DNA of 44,661 bases. Source: an uncultured Pelagibacteraceae bacterium. GTDB taxonomy: Bacteria; Pseudomonadota; Alphaproteobacteria; Pelagibacterales; Pelagibacteraceae. Under the pieces are notes generated by a model. The model ran no database searches. It was not told the DNA's origin and worked only from the letters and a program-made list of their open reading frames with translations. Position numbers and translations under genes: made by a program. The stretch lies in assembly GCA_902601895.1 (NCBI GenBank), contig CACKOU010000010.1, forward strand, positions 1 to 44,661, given 5' to 3'. Each line of letters begins with the position of its first letter. The stretch's first letter is position 1. This document shows, piece by piece, positions 1 through 8,159 of this stretch.

Positions 1-987
1 TAGATCAGCACCTTTTTCAATAGTTAGATTTCCCGGACACCTATAACAAAAGTCTTTTTTGTCTTTTAATTGACCATAAACAAGATTATCCGAACCAAGT
101 TGTTCCACTAAGTCTACTTTTAAATTAATTAAACTATTTTCACTTTGACTTAAATGTTCAGGTCTTATTCCTAATTTTACTTCTCCCTCAAAGTCACTAT
201 CAATATCTTTAATTTCAAAACCTTCTGCAGATAATGTTTTATTTTTTATATTACCATCTAAAAAATTCATTTGAGGTGAGCCAATAAAACCAGCAACAAA
301 TAATGATTTTGGATTATCATATATCTCAATAGGAGTTCCAAGCTGTTCAATAATTCCATTGTTAATAACTGCTAATCTATCAGCAAGTGTCATGGCCTCT
401 ACTTGATCATGCGTAACAAATATGCTTGTTACTCCAACTTTCTGTTGAAGTTTTTTGATTTCAAGTCTCATCTGAATTCTTAATTTTGCATCTAAATTTG
501 AAAGAGGTTCATCAAATAAGAATATTTTTGGATTTCTAACAATTGCTCTACCCATTGCAACCCTTTGCCTTTGACCTCCGGATAACATTGAAGGTTTTCT
601 CTGTAAATAATCTGAAATTTGTAACAGCTTAGCTGCATCATTTACTTTTTGCTCGATTGTTTCTTTGTCAATTCCTCTGTTTTTTAGACCATAAGCCAAG
701 TTATTATAAACATTCATATGTGGGTATAATGCATAGTTCTGAAACACCATTGCTACATCTCTTTCAGACGGATCTACCTCATTAATTAATTTTCCATCAA
801 GATTAATATCACCCTCTGTAATATCCTCTAAGCCTGCAACCATTCTTAATAAAGTTGATTTTCCACATCCACTAGGTCCTACAAAAACCATAAACTCACC
901 TTCATCAACACTTAATGAAGTTTCATGAACAGCCTTAGTTCCATTTGGGTAAATCTTAGTCACATTTTTTAAATCTAAAAAGCTCAT
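1..987 (-). CDS. ugpC: UgpC-like ABC transporter ATPase, cut by window edge
   Basis: ATP-binding subunit of the glycerol-3-phosphate importer. The frame is open from the ATG at 987 to base 1, giving 329 codons; family members are about 350-360 residues, so only the C-terminal tail is missing. Visible motifs are Walker [10 protein letters not shown] (about residues 37-45), the signature [10 protein letters not shown], Walker B IFLFDEP and the switch region FVTHDQ. The part after about residue 235 is the regulatory TOBE-type domain, with GIRPEHL. The start lies directly after the stop of the upstream permease, so translation is probably coupled. The specificity name comes from the ugpB/ugpA/glpD neighbours; from sequence alone it could be MalK- or MsmX-like. 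Confidence 0.9.
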   Translation of the reverse strand, partial: MSFLDLKNVTKIYPNGTKAVHETSLSVDEGEFMVFVGPSGCGKSTLLRMVAGLEDITEGDINLDGKLINEVDPSERDVAMVFQNYALYPHMNVYNNLAYGLKNRGIDKETIEQKVNDAAKLLQISDYLQRKPSMLSGGQRQRVAMGRAIVRNPKIFLFDEPLSNLDAKLRIQMRLEIKKLQQKVGVTSIFVTHDQVEAMTLADRLAVINNGIIEQLGTPIEIYDNPKSLFVAGFIGSPQMNFLDGNIKNKTLSAEGFEIKDIDSDFEGEVKLGIRPEHLSQSENSLINLKVDLVEQLGSDNLVYGQLKDKKDFCYRCPGNLTIEKGADL

Positions 988-1839
988 TTATTTCTCCGTT
1001 TGAATTAATCCTTTTATGAACCATTTTTGTAAAAATACTACCACTAAAACTGGTGGGATCATTGACAAAATGATATACGCAAATCTTTCTGCAGTTCTTG
1101 GCAGAGCAACTCCTTCATAGCTTTCTGTGTAAATAATCTTCATTCCCATTACAACAGTCCAGTATTCTTCTGCAGTTGTCATTATTAGTGGCCATAAATA
1201 TTGGCTGTATCCATATACAAACATAAAGATAAACATTGCTGCTATCATGGTTTTAGATAATGGAACCAAGAAATCTATGAAAAAACTCCAAGCATTTGCT
1301 CCGTCTAATTTTGCTGACTCCAAGAGTTCATCTGGAATTGTTTTATAAAATTGTCTGAAGAAAAATGTTGCTGTAGCTGAAGCAACTAATGGAAGGATAA
1401 GGCCTGTATATGAATTTGTTAAACCTAAATCAGATACAATTTTATAGCTTGGAAAAATCCTTACCTCCAAAGGAACAAGTAGAGTAATAAAGATTAACCA
1501 AAAAATTGGTACAGCTAATTTAAATCTATAATAAACCAAAGCATATGCTGACATTGCTGAAATAACTACCTTAAGTGTTGCAATTCCTAATGCCATTATA
1601 AAACTATTAATAAACATTTTTGCAGCAGTCACTTCTTCTGACCAACCACCTTTTTCATTTAAAACTTCGTTATAGTTTCTTGCTAGCTGATCACCTATAT
1701 GAAACTTCATACCTTCTGTTAATATAGTTACAGAGTCATGCGAAGAACTTGCAAAAGATATCCAAATAGGAACTACCATTAACAAGACTCCTAGTATTAA
1801 AATAATATGAGCAATTATTTGAAGTGGTTTAATTTTCAT
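988..1839 (-). CDS. ugpE: ABC transporter permease, UgpE family (copy 1)
   Basis: Inner-membrane permease of the carbohydrate ABC type, 283 residues with about six membrane segments. The cytoplasmic EAA loop that docks on the ATPase is visible as DELLESAKLDGANAW followed by the conserved LVPLSKT. The start overlaps the stop of the upstream paralogue by four bases (ATGA), and the stop abuts ugpC. It is clearly homologous to the gene just upstream (roughly 60% identical by eye). It differs mainly by a YTESYEGVALPRTAE insertion near residue 240 that the other copy lacks. Having two UgpE genes in one operon is unusual; a canonical ugp operon has one. Confidence 0.9.
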   Translation of the reverse strand: MKIKPLQIIAHIILILGVLLMVVPIWISFASSSHDSVTILTEGMKFHIGDQLARNYNEVLNEKGGWSEEVTAAKMFINSFIMALGIATLKVVISAMSAYALVYYRFKLAVPIFWLIFITLLVPLEVRIFPSYKIVSDLGLTNSYTGLILPLVASATATFFFRQFYKTIPDELLESAKLDGANAWSFFIDFLVPLSKTMIAAMFIFMFVYGYSQYLWPLIMTTAEEYWTVVMGMKIIYTESYEGVALPRTAERFAYIILSMIPPVLVVVFLQKWFIKGLIQTEK

Positions 1840-2657
1840 TTATCTTGAAAAACCCCCTTAATAAAATATTTCTGCAACACAATTATAATTAAAATTGGTG
1901 GCACCATAGACATCATCACGAAAGCAAAACGATGAACAATTGAACCCGACATCATTTTTAATCCCATAACCACTGTCCAATATTGTTCTGAAGTTGTTAC
2001 CAATAATGGCCATAGATACTGATTGTAGCCAAAAACAAACATAAATATTAACATCGCTACAATCATTGTTTTTGACAAAGGAATTAAAAAATCAACAAAA
2101 AATCTCCAGGTATTTGCTCCATCAAGTTTTGCGGATTCAAGTAATTCATCTGGAACGGTTTTATAAAATTGGCGAAAGAATAATGTTGCTATAGCTGATG
2201 CTGAAATAGGAACTATTAATCCAAAGTAAGAATTCACTAGATTAAGCTCAGCCATTACTGAATAAGTGGGGAAAATTCTTAACTCTAATGGTACTAAAAT
2301 TGTAATAAATATAATCCAAAACAATAATGTTGCATATTTTATTCTGTAATAAACCAACGCGTAAGCAGCCATTAAAGATGTAACAACGGATAATATTGCA
2401 ACTCCTGTAGCCATGATAAAACTATTAAAAAACATTTTTAATGCTGTTATCTCTTTAAAAAAACCACCCTGATATAATAAAACTCGTAAGTAATTTTCAT
2501 AAAAGCTATCTCCTAAAAACATTTGGAGACCATTCATATTAATCATTGAACTCGTGTGCGTAGAGCTAGCAAAAATCATCCATACAGGAACTACCATGAT
2601 TAGTATTCCAATGAGTAAAATTAAATGTGAAAAACTTGATGTGATAAATCTAGTCAT
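1836..2657 (-). CDS. ugpE: ABC transporter permease, UgpE family (copy 2)
   Basis: Second UgpE-type permease, 273 residues, with the same membrane pattern and an intact EAA loop (DELLESAKLDGANTW then LIPLSKT). It sits between ugpA and the other ugpE copy. The one-base TAATG overlap with ugpA and the ATGA overlap with copy 1 indicate one polycistronic message with coupled translation. Both copies look intact, so neither is an obvious pseudogene. One may pair with UgpA for the classic transporter while the other makes an alternative heterodimer, but this is inference. Confidence 0.9.
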   Translation of the reverse strand: MTRFITSSFSHLILLIGILIMVVPVWMIFASSTHTSSMINMNGLQMFLGDSFYENYLRVLLYQGGFFKEITALKMFFNSFIMATGVAILSVVTSLMAAYALVYYRIKYATLLFWIIFITILVPLELRIFPTYSVMAELNLVNSYFGLIVPISASAIATLFFRQFYKTVPDELLESAKLDGANTWRFFVDFLIPLSKTMIVAMLIFMFVFGYNQYLWPLLVTTSEQYWTVVMGLKMMSGSIVHRFAFVMMSMVPPILIIIVLQKYFIKGVFQDK

Positions 2658-3535
2658 TAATTATAATGTATTTTCCCTTCGATATATCTAAATTGAAAAA
2701 TCGTAATTACTAATACAATCAACATCATCATTATTGATTGAGCTCCTGCACTTCCTAAATCCAGTCCTCTAAATCCATCCATGTAAGCTTTATAAACTAG
2801 AGTTCTTGTTTCACCAGAAGGAGCACCTATTGTTGTGGTATCAATAATTCCAAATGTATCAAAGAAAGCATACGTTATATTAATAATTATTAAAAAGAAT
2901 GTAGTTGGCATTAATAATGGGAATGTAATTGTCCAAAATCTTCTAAAACTATTTTTACAGTCAATCATTGATGCTTCAATTACAGATTTTTGTATAGCTT
3001 GAAGTCCAGCCAAGAAGAAAATAAAATTAGCACTGATTTGCTTCCAAGAACCAGCTATGATTACGTAAATATAAGAGTCGAACACACTTTCGTACCAATT
3101 AAATCCCCACAGTTCGTGAAATAAATGATAAAGAAGACCAAATCTTTCACTAAAAAAATAATTTGCCATTACACCGACTACCGCAGGCGCAATTGCATAA
3201 GGCCAAATTAAAAGTGTTTTGTAAGTGCTTTTACCATGCATTACATTATTAGCCTGAACGGCAAGTAATAATCCAATTGAGCCTGTAATTAACGTAATAA
3301 CAAAACTATAAATAATAGTAAATTTGAAAGCTATGAAATAAGCTGGATCATCAAAAATAAATAAAAAATTGTCAAACCATACAAACTTCGATCCAAATCC
3401 AAAAGCATCTTGCATTGTAAATGCATCTCTAAAGGTTTGTATGATTGGCCAATATAAAAAAATTAACAATATACCTAGCTGCGGAGCTAAGAAAAGATAT
3501 TGTGAATAGCTAGATTTGAATTGGACTTTTTTCAT
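2657..3535 (-). CDS. ugpA: ABC transporter permease UgpA
   Basis: First permease of the glycerol-3-phosphate importer, 292 residues. It begins with the hydrophobic YLFLAPQLGILLIFLYWP segment typical of UgpA/MalF-type proteins and has the EAA-like loop SVIEASMIDCKNSFRRFW followed by ITFPLLMP. It lies about 60 bases downstream of ugpB, separated by a strong hairpin, and overlaps the following ugpE by one base. The partner order B-A-E-C matches the known ugp system apart from the extra ugpE. Confidence 0.9.
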   Translation of the reverse strand: MKKVQFKSSYSQYLFLAPQLGILLIFLYWPIIQTFRDAFTMQDAFGFGSKFVWFDNFLFIFDDPAYFIAFKFTIIYSFVITLITGSIGLLLAVQANNVMHGKSTYKTLLIWPYAIAPAVVGVMANYFFSERFGLLYHLFHELWGFNWYESVFDSYIYVIIAGSWKQISANFIFFLAGLQAIQKSVIEASMIDCKNSFRRFWTITFPLLMPTTFFLIIINITYAFFDTFGIIDTTTIGAPSGETRTLVYKAYMDGFRGLDLGSAGAQSIMMMLIVLVITIFQFRYIEGKIHYN

Positions 3536-3550
3536 ACTTTTGTAAAAATA

Positions 3551-3582
3551 AATAAGGAGGGTAAATTAATACCCTCCTTATT
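3551..3582 (-). terminator. 12-bp hairpin between ugpB and ugpA
   Basis: A perfect 12-base inverted repeat, AATAAGGAGGGT (3551-3562) and ACCCTCCTTATT (3571-3582), with an 8-base loop. Read on the minus strand it is followed by TATTTTTACA, a U-rich tail, so it can act as a partial terminator or as a 3'-end stabiliser for the ugpB message. The 5' arm on the minus strand carries AAGGAGG, a strong Shine-Dalgarno sequence buried in the stem about 30 bases before the ugpA start. Confidence 0.7.
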
Positions 3583-3595
3583 GTTTTAATTATTC

Positions 3596-4903
3596 TTACA
3601 AAGTTTTAGCAAATTGCTTTAACAATTTAGCTGCACCTTTGTCCATATTCTGCAATCCTTTTTCGATTGATATTTTGCCGTTTAACATTGGCTCAATATT
3701 TTCGTAAATTACTTCACGAATTTGGGGCCAATTACCAGCTCTATATCCACCAGGAATAGTTGAACCTTCTAAGCTTAATTGTTCACCAACTGCTTTATGA
3801 TATGGAGAAGCTCTATAGAAATTTATAGTTTCAGCTAACTCTATACCACCTTTAGTCACTGCAGAGTAACCAGTCATATTGTGATAATACAGATCCATTT
3901 CTGGAGAACCCATAAATTCTATAAATTTAGCAAGTCCTTTGTACTCTTCCTCAGTATGACCATTTAAGATCCAGTTAGCAGCACCACCTATAAAAGTTGG
4001 ATACTCTTTTCCTTTGGTTACTGAATCCCAGTAAGGAATATGATTAACTGTAAAGTTTGGAACAACACCTTTCATTCCACCAAATGATGCAGCAGAACCA
4101 AACCAAAATGCAGCTTCACCTGCTATAAATGGTGCTTGATTGTCTCCCCACGCTCTTCCTTTATAGCCATATAAACCTTTATCATACCATTCTTTAACTT
4201 TCTTCCAATGATAGACAAATGCATCAGTTTCAGCGAATAAAGTTTTTGTAGGAACAGCATCGTAACCATTATTTCCATCTAACATTAATAAATTATGTCT
4301 AGAAAAGAAATTTTCAGTCCAAATCCATGGACTATGACTTTGAACTAAAGGAATGTATCCAGCAGCTTTGATTTTTGGAGCCATGGCCTCAAATTCTTCA
4401 TAAGTTTTTGGCACAGATTCAATTCCAACCTCTTTCAAAATGTCCATGTTTGCATACATCAAACAAGTTGAACTATTGAAAGGTACACCAATCATTTTTC
4501 CATCAGAGTCGGCATAGAAATTTTTAATGCCTGGAATATAGTTGTCAGCATCTACATCAATGCCATATTTCTTAGCCATTTCTTCAAAACCGATAACAAC
4601 ACCATTTTTTACTTGAGCTACCATGATTGCAGCACCAGCATCATAAACCTGTGAATAGTGTGGTTGGTCGCCTGCTCTAAATGCAGCAATAGTTGCCGCC
4701 ATGTTATCTTCATAACTTCCTTTTCCTGTAGGAATGACCGTATATTGATCTTGTGAAGCGTTAAATCTATTTGCAATTTCAATAATTACATCACCAAGAA
4801 AACCACTGTTTCCGTACCACCAATGAATTTCTGTTTTTGAATAACTGTGTGATGTAAAAGAGAAAGTAAATAGAATTGTTAAAACACTAAGTATTTTTTT
4901 CAT
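3596..4903 (-). CDS. ugpB: Glycerol-3-phosphate-binding protein UgpB
   Basis: Periplasmic solute-binding protein of the importer, 435 residues. The N-terminus is a clear Sec signal (lysines, then LSVLTILFTFSF, cleavage near SYSK-TE). UgpB-like features are IHWWYGNSG at the mature N-terminus, AATIAAFRAGDQP, QVYDAG and, toward the C-terminus, GGAANWILNGHTEEE. The start at 4903 is supported by AGAAGGA about eight bases upstream on the minus strand. It is the first gene of the operon and is divergent from glpD, which uses the imported substrate. A diester or other glycerol-phosphate substrate is also possible. Confidence 0.9.
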   Translation of the reverse strand: MKKILSVLTILFTFSFTSHSYSKTEIHWWYGNSGFLGDVIIEIANRFNASQDQYTVIPTGKGSYEDNMAATIAAFRAGDQPHYSQVYDAGAAIMVAQVKNGVVIGFEEMAKKYGIDVDADNYIPGIKNFYADSDGKMIGVPFNSSTCLMYANMDILKEVGIESVPKTYEEFEAMAPKIKAAGYIPLVQSHSPWIWTENFFSRHNLLMLDGNNGYDAVPTKTLFAETDAFVYHWKKVKEWYDKGLYGYKGRAWGDNQAPFIAGEAAFWFGSAASFGGMKGVVPNFTVNHIPYWDSVTKGKEYPTFIGGAANWILNGHTEEEYKGLAKFIEFMGSPEMDLYYHNMTGYSAVTKGGIELAETINFYRASPYHKAVGEQLSLEGSTIPGGYRAGNWPQIREVIYENIEPMLNGKISIEKGLQNMDKGAAKLLKQFAKTL

Positions 4904-5043
4904 ATCTATCCTTCTGTTAAGTTTATTTAATTTTTTATTAATAATTTATTAATGTTAAGATATTATGAAATTGTAAATAATTGCATTTAAAAATTTTAAA
5001 TTTCTAAAAGAGGTTGTATATTTTAAAACAAATCATAATTTAA
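4904..5043. promoter_or_regulatory. Shared ugpB/glpD divergent promoter region
   Basis: This 140-base spacer between divergent ugpB and glpD must hold both promoters. It contains an AT-only inverted repeat, ATTAATA (4937-4943) and TATTAAT (4947-4953), that could be an operator. A TATATT at 5017-5022 is a possible -10 for glpD, though no good -35 is at the right distance. No Pho box was recognised. In such AT-rich DNA all these calls are weak. Confidence 0.3.
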
Positions 5044-6195
5044 ATGTCTAAAAAATTTGATTTATTCATAATAGGTGGCGGTATAAACGGTGCAGGTATT
5101 GCAAGAGATGCTGCAGGTAGAGGTTTATCAGTTTGTTTAGCTGACAAAGGTGAGATTGGAGGAGCAACCTCATCTTGGTCGACGAAATTAGTACATGGTG
5201 GTCTTCGTTATTTAGAAAATTATGAATTCAAACTAGTTAGAGAATCTCTGAAAGAAAGAGAAATAGTTTATAAAATTGCCAGACATATTTCCAAACCGAT
5301 TCCTTTTATAATTCCTTATGCAGATAAAATTCGACCAGCCTGGTTAATTAAAATTGGTTTATTTTTGTATGATAATTTAGGTGGCAAAAGCAATATACCA
5401 AAATCAAAAACGTTTGATCTTACAAAAAAATTTTCAAATATTCTTAAGCAAAAATACAAAACTGGTTTTCAATATTTTGACATACAAATTGACGATAAAA
5501 AATTAACGAAACTAAATGCTAAAGATGCAAAAAGAAATAAAGCTAAAATACTAGAATATAACAAAGTTAAAAAAGCTGAAATTATTGGCAATGAATGGAT
5601 TATTAGTCTTGAAAAAGGTGAAAAAGTAAAATCAAAAATTTTAATTAATGCATCTGGACCATGGATAAACGAAACCTTAAATAAAAATATAAAAATTAAA
5701 TCTAAGAAAAAAATAAGATTAGTTAAAGGAAGTCATATTATTACAAAAAAATTGTACAAAGAAAATGTTGCATTCACATTTCAAAATACTGATAAAAGAA
5801 TAATATTTGTGATACCTTATAAAGGGAAGTTTTCTTTAATTGGAACTACAGAAGTTGAGGTTAAATCACCAGAAAATAAAGGAATATCAAAAAAAGAAAT
5901 TACATATTTAATTCGTTCAGTAAATAATTACTTAAAAAAACAAATCAGAACAAAGGACATTGTAGATACTTATTCAGGGATAAGACCTCTAATTGAAGAT
6001 TTTAATACAGCTTCAAAAGTCACAAGAGATTATGTTTTTGATTTAAAAATTATAAAAAAATTACCTTTATTGAATATATATGGAGGAAAACTAACCACCT
6101 ACAGAAAATTGTCTGAAAAAGTCCTTTTTGACCTTAGAAAGTTTTTACCTAAAACAATAAAAGGTCCATGGACACACAAAAAGAAGCTTCTCTAA
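5044..6195 (+). CDS. glpD: FAD-dependent glycerol-3-phosphate dehydrogenase, short form
   Basis: Oxidises sn-glycerol-3-phosphate to dihydroxyacetone phosphate at the membrane, passing electrons to quinone. The FAD-binding glycine motif GGGINGAGIARDAAGRG is at residues 11-27, and the GlpD-type stretch TSSWSTKLVHGGLRYLE at about 42-58. The FAD/substrate region continues to GIRPLIED and GGKLTTYRKL near the end. It is 383 residues where the E. coli enzyme is about 500, because it stops before the usual C-terminal helical domain. It is divergent from ugpB, consistent with import and first oxidation under common control. Confidence 0.88.
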   Translation: MSKKFDLFIIGGGINGAGIARDAAGRGLSVCLADKGEIGGATSSWSTKLVHGGLRYLENYEFKLVRESLKEREIVYKIARHISKPIPFIIPYADKIRPAWLIKIGLFLYDNLGGKSNIPKSKTFDLTKKFSNILKQKYKTGFQYFDIQIDDKKLTKLNAKDAKRNKAKILEYNKVKKAEIIGNEWIISLEKGEKVKSKILINASGPWINETLNKNIKIKSKKKIRLVKGSHIITKKLYKENVAFTFQNTDKRIIFVIPYKGKFSLIGTTEVEVKSPENKGISKKEITYLIRSVNNYLKKQIRTKDIVDTYSGIRPLIEDFNTASKVTRDYVFDLKIIKKLPLLNIYGGKLTTYRKLSEKVLFDLRKFLPKTIKGPWTHKKKLL

Positions 6196-6200
6196 ACTTA

Positions 6201-6875
6201 ATGACCGTTAAATTTGAAAAATTAAAAAAAACAATAATTAAATGTAATAAATGCCCTAGACTTGTGAGGTTTAGAAAAAAAATATCTACGGAAAAAAGAA
6301 AACAATATATGGACCAAACTTATTGGGGAAAACCAGTTACAGGTTTTGGAGATATAAATGGAAAAATAATGATTGTTGGTCTAGCACCAGCTGCTCATGG
6401 TGGAACAAGAACAGGCAGAGTATTTACAGGCGATAAATCCTCAGACTTTTTATATAAATGTTTACACAATGTAAAAATTGCCAATCAAAGCAATTCAGAT
6501 CATGTAAATGATGGATTAAAAATAAAAAATACTTTCATAACACCAGCTTTAAAGTGTGTCCCTCCAGGAGATAAGCCATTAAATGAAGAGTTAAAAAATT
6601 GCTTTGGTTATTTTAAATCTGAATTTGAAATACTTAAAAATCTTAAAATAATTGTAGCTTTAGGAAAAATCGCCTTTGATACTTGTGTAAAATTTTATAG
6701 AGAAAATTTTGATTACACTGAAAGAGTAAAATTTGGTCATGGAACATATTTTAAATTACCTAATAATGTATTGTTAATGGGGTGTTATCATCCAAGTCCA
6801 AGAAATGTAAACACTGGAAGAATTAATGAAAAACAAATGACTAAACTATTTAAAAAAGTGAAAGAACTAGTTTAG
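6201..6875 (+). CDS. Uracil-DNA glycosylase, family 5 (UDGb)-like
   Basis: Probable base-excision repair enzyme removing uracil from DNA. The UDGb-type motif A GLAPAAHGGTRTGR and the C-terminal motif GCYHPSPRNVNTGR with its catalytic-loop histidine are both clear. Four cysteines sit in the family's iron-sulfur positions: a CNKC pair near the N-terminus and, about 100 residues on, C followed 15 residues later by C. An earlier in-frame ATG at 6168 would overlap glpD by 28 bases and has AAAAGG close upstream. The ATG at 6201 avoids the overlap and fits family length, so the start is unsettled. The 3' end overlaps the convergent thioesterase gene by nine bases. Confidence 0.85.
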   Translation: MTVKFEKLKKTIIKCNKCPRLVRFRKKISTEKRKQYMDQTYWGKPVTGFGDINGKIMIVGLAPAAHGGTRTGRVFTGDKSSDFLYKCLHNVKIANQSNSDHVNDGLKIKNTFITPALKCVPPGDKPLNEELKNCFGYFKSEFEILKNLKIIVALGKIAFDTCVKFYRENFDYTERVKFGHGTYFKLPNNVLLMGCYHPSPRNVNTGRINEKQMTKLFKKVKELV

Positions 6876-7262
6876 TTTATTAATAAGTTCTTTTGGAAGT
6901 TTTACAGGTTTTCCCAAATTATTTAGAGATACCAATTTAATCTCTGCATCACATAAAATATCTGATTTTCTTTTAATCACTTGTGACATTGTAATAGTAG
7001 TTAAAGTGTTAGATTTAATTTTTGTAAAAACAGTAATTTTATCCTCAAATTTTGCTGGTTTTTTAAAGTCTACATTGCAAGTTTTTACAGCTATTAAAAC
7101 ATTATGTTTATTTAATAGCTTTTTATTTGAATATCCTATTGAATAAATAAGCTCAGATCTTGCTCTTTCAAAGTACTTTAAATAATTTGCGTGGTAAACT
7201 ATTCCACCAAAATCAGTATCCTCATAGTATACTTTTAAATTATACTTAAATACTTTCATCAA
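6867..7262 (-). CDS. ybgC: YbgC-like acyl-CoA thioesterase
   Basis: Hotdog-fold thioesterase of 131 residues. The YbgC/4-hydroxybenzoyl-CoA thioesterase signature YEDTDFGGIVYHANYLKYF is near the N-terminus, with the catalytic Asp17 and His24 in the usual spacing. In many proteobacteria ybgC belongs to the tol-pal cluster; here no tol genes are next to it, so its job may be general acyl-CoA release. A second ATG follows the first, so the start may be one codon later. The 3' end overlaps the convergent glycosylase gene. Confidence 0.85.
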   Translation of the reverse strand: MMKVFKYNLKVYYEDTDFGGIVYHANYLKYFERARSELIYSIGYSNKKLLNKHNVLIAVKTCNVDFKKPAKFEDKITVFTKIKSNTLTTITMSQVIKRKSDILCDAEIKLVSLNNLGKPVKLPKELINKLN

Positions 7263-7278
7263 TTGATATTAATAAAAT

Positions 7279-7932
7279 TTATTGAGAAGAAAAATAGATA
7301 TTTTGATAATAAGTAATTGATTTTTGCTTTGAATTATCTGTATCTGACATGATCGCTATCCCATCCAGCTCATTAACATCCAAATTATGGAATTTTTTGA
7401 AATCATCTTTAACATTTGCTTTAACAGTTACCCACTCATTTAAGTTTGTTTTGGTGGTTGCAAGGACATTATCTATGGACTTTTTAGTATATGGGCTTGG
7501 AAAGTTGCTTCCAACTTCTTGATTACTCGAAAAAACGTAATTTATTGCTCTATTGGATAAAGGTGTTGCCCCAGTTTTTTTAATGACGAACACTCTTCCT
7601 GCAAAGTCATGACCTTTTTTAGTTGTTTCATCTATCCCTGGTATATCTTTCTCAATTTTCCAGGTAATATTTATGAAAGGGGTTTTGTTTAAATCAATTT
7701 TAATCTCCTTACCGAGGCCAGAAGCGGCGTTATCTGCAATAGCTTTTAAGTAATTGCCATTCTCGTTAGATCCAACTGAATATGTCGTTTTATTATCTGC
7801 CCCTCTTACTTTTCTAACTGTTAATTCTGATAATTCTTTGTCTGTAAACTCAAATACTTTTACTTCCTCGGCATACAAGGTAGTTTGAGACAACATTGTC
7901 ACTAAAATTAATTTAAATAAAAGTCTAAACAT
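7279..7932 (-). CDS. Secreted DUF3047 protein
   Basis: Predicted periplasmic protein of 217 residues with a signal peptide (FRLLFKLILVTMLSQTTLYA, cleavage before EE). The body matches the DUF3047 pattern: a central GHDFAGRVFVI strand, RAINYVFSS, then SPYTKK and a C-terminal DGIAIMSDTDNS followed by YYQNIYFSS. The family has no established function; the layout suggests a beta-sandwich carbohydrate-binding-like fold. It lies 16 bases upstream of the thioesterase gene on the same strand and may be cotranscribed. Confidence 0.75.
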   Translation of the reverse strand: MFRLLFKLILVTMLSQTTLYAEEVKVFEFTDKELSELTVRKVRGADNKTTYSVGSNENGNYLKAIADNAASGLGKEIKIDLNKTPFINITWKIEKDIPGIDETTKKGHDFAGRVFVIKKTGATPLSNRAINYVFSSNQEVGSNFPSPYTKKSIDNVLATTKTNLNEWVTVKANVKDDFKKFHNLDVNELDGIAIMSDTDNSKQKSITYYQNIYFSSQ

Positions 7933-8027
7933 GTCCTTTCTATATAAAAGATAAAATAATTTTCAAATTCAAAATTTTGACATTATTTAAACATGCATAA
8001 ATCATTATTGTTCTCTATTTAGAAGAT

Positions 8028-8159
8028 ATGAAGTTAGCAGTTCTTTTTGGTTTGATGATTTATTGGTCTATAATTATATCCGCACCTGTTATTTCAAAAA
8101 ATTCTGAAAAATTTGGAGAAAAAAAGGTATTAGTACCTCTTAAAAAACCAAGAATTTAA
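8028..8159 (+). CDS. 43-residue single-pass membrane peptide
   Basis: Small ORF opened by ATG at 8028, with AGAAG at 8021-8025 just upstream, and ending TAA at 8157-8159. The product begins MKLAVLFGLMIYWSIIISAP, one hydrophobic segment or uncleaved signal, followed by a basic, lysine-rich tail ending KKPRI. It fills the gap between the DUF3047 gene (divergent) and the alcohol dehydrogenase gene (convergent, four-base overlap). Function unknown. Support is the ribosome site, the signal-like composition and the fit into the gap. Confidence 0.55.
   Translation: MKLAVLFGLMIYWSIIISAPVISKNSEKFGEKKVLVPLKKPRI

Noticed and set aside
4937-4953. An operator for a specific regulator such as GlpR or PhoB in the ugpB/glpD spacer.
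   Set aside because: The inverted repeat is made only of A and T, so it is expected by chance here, and no consensus was matched.
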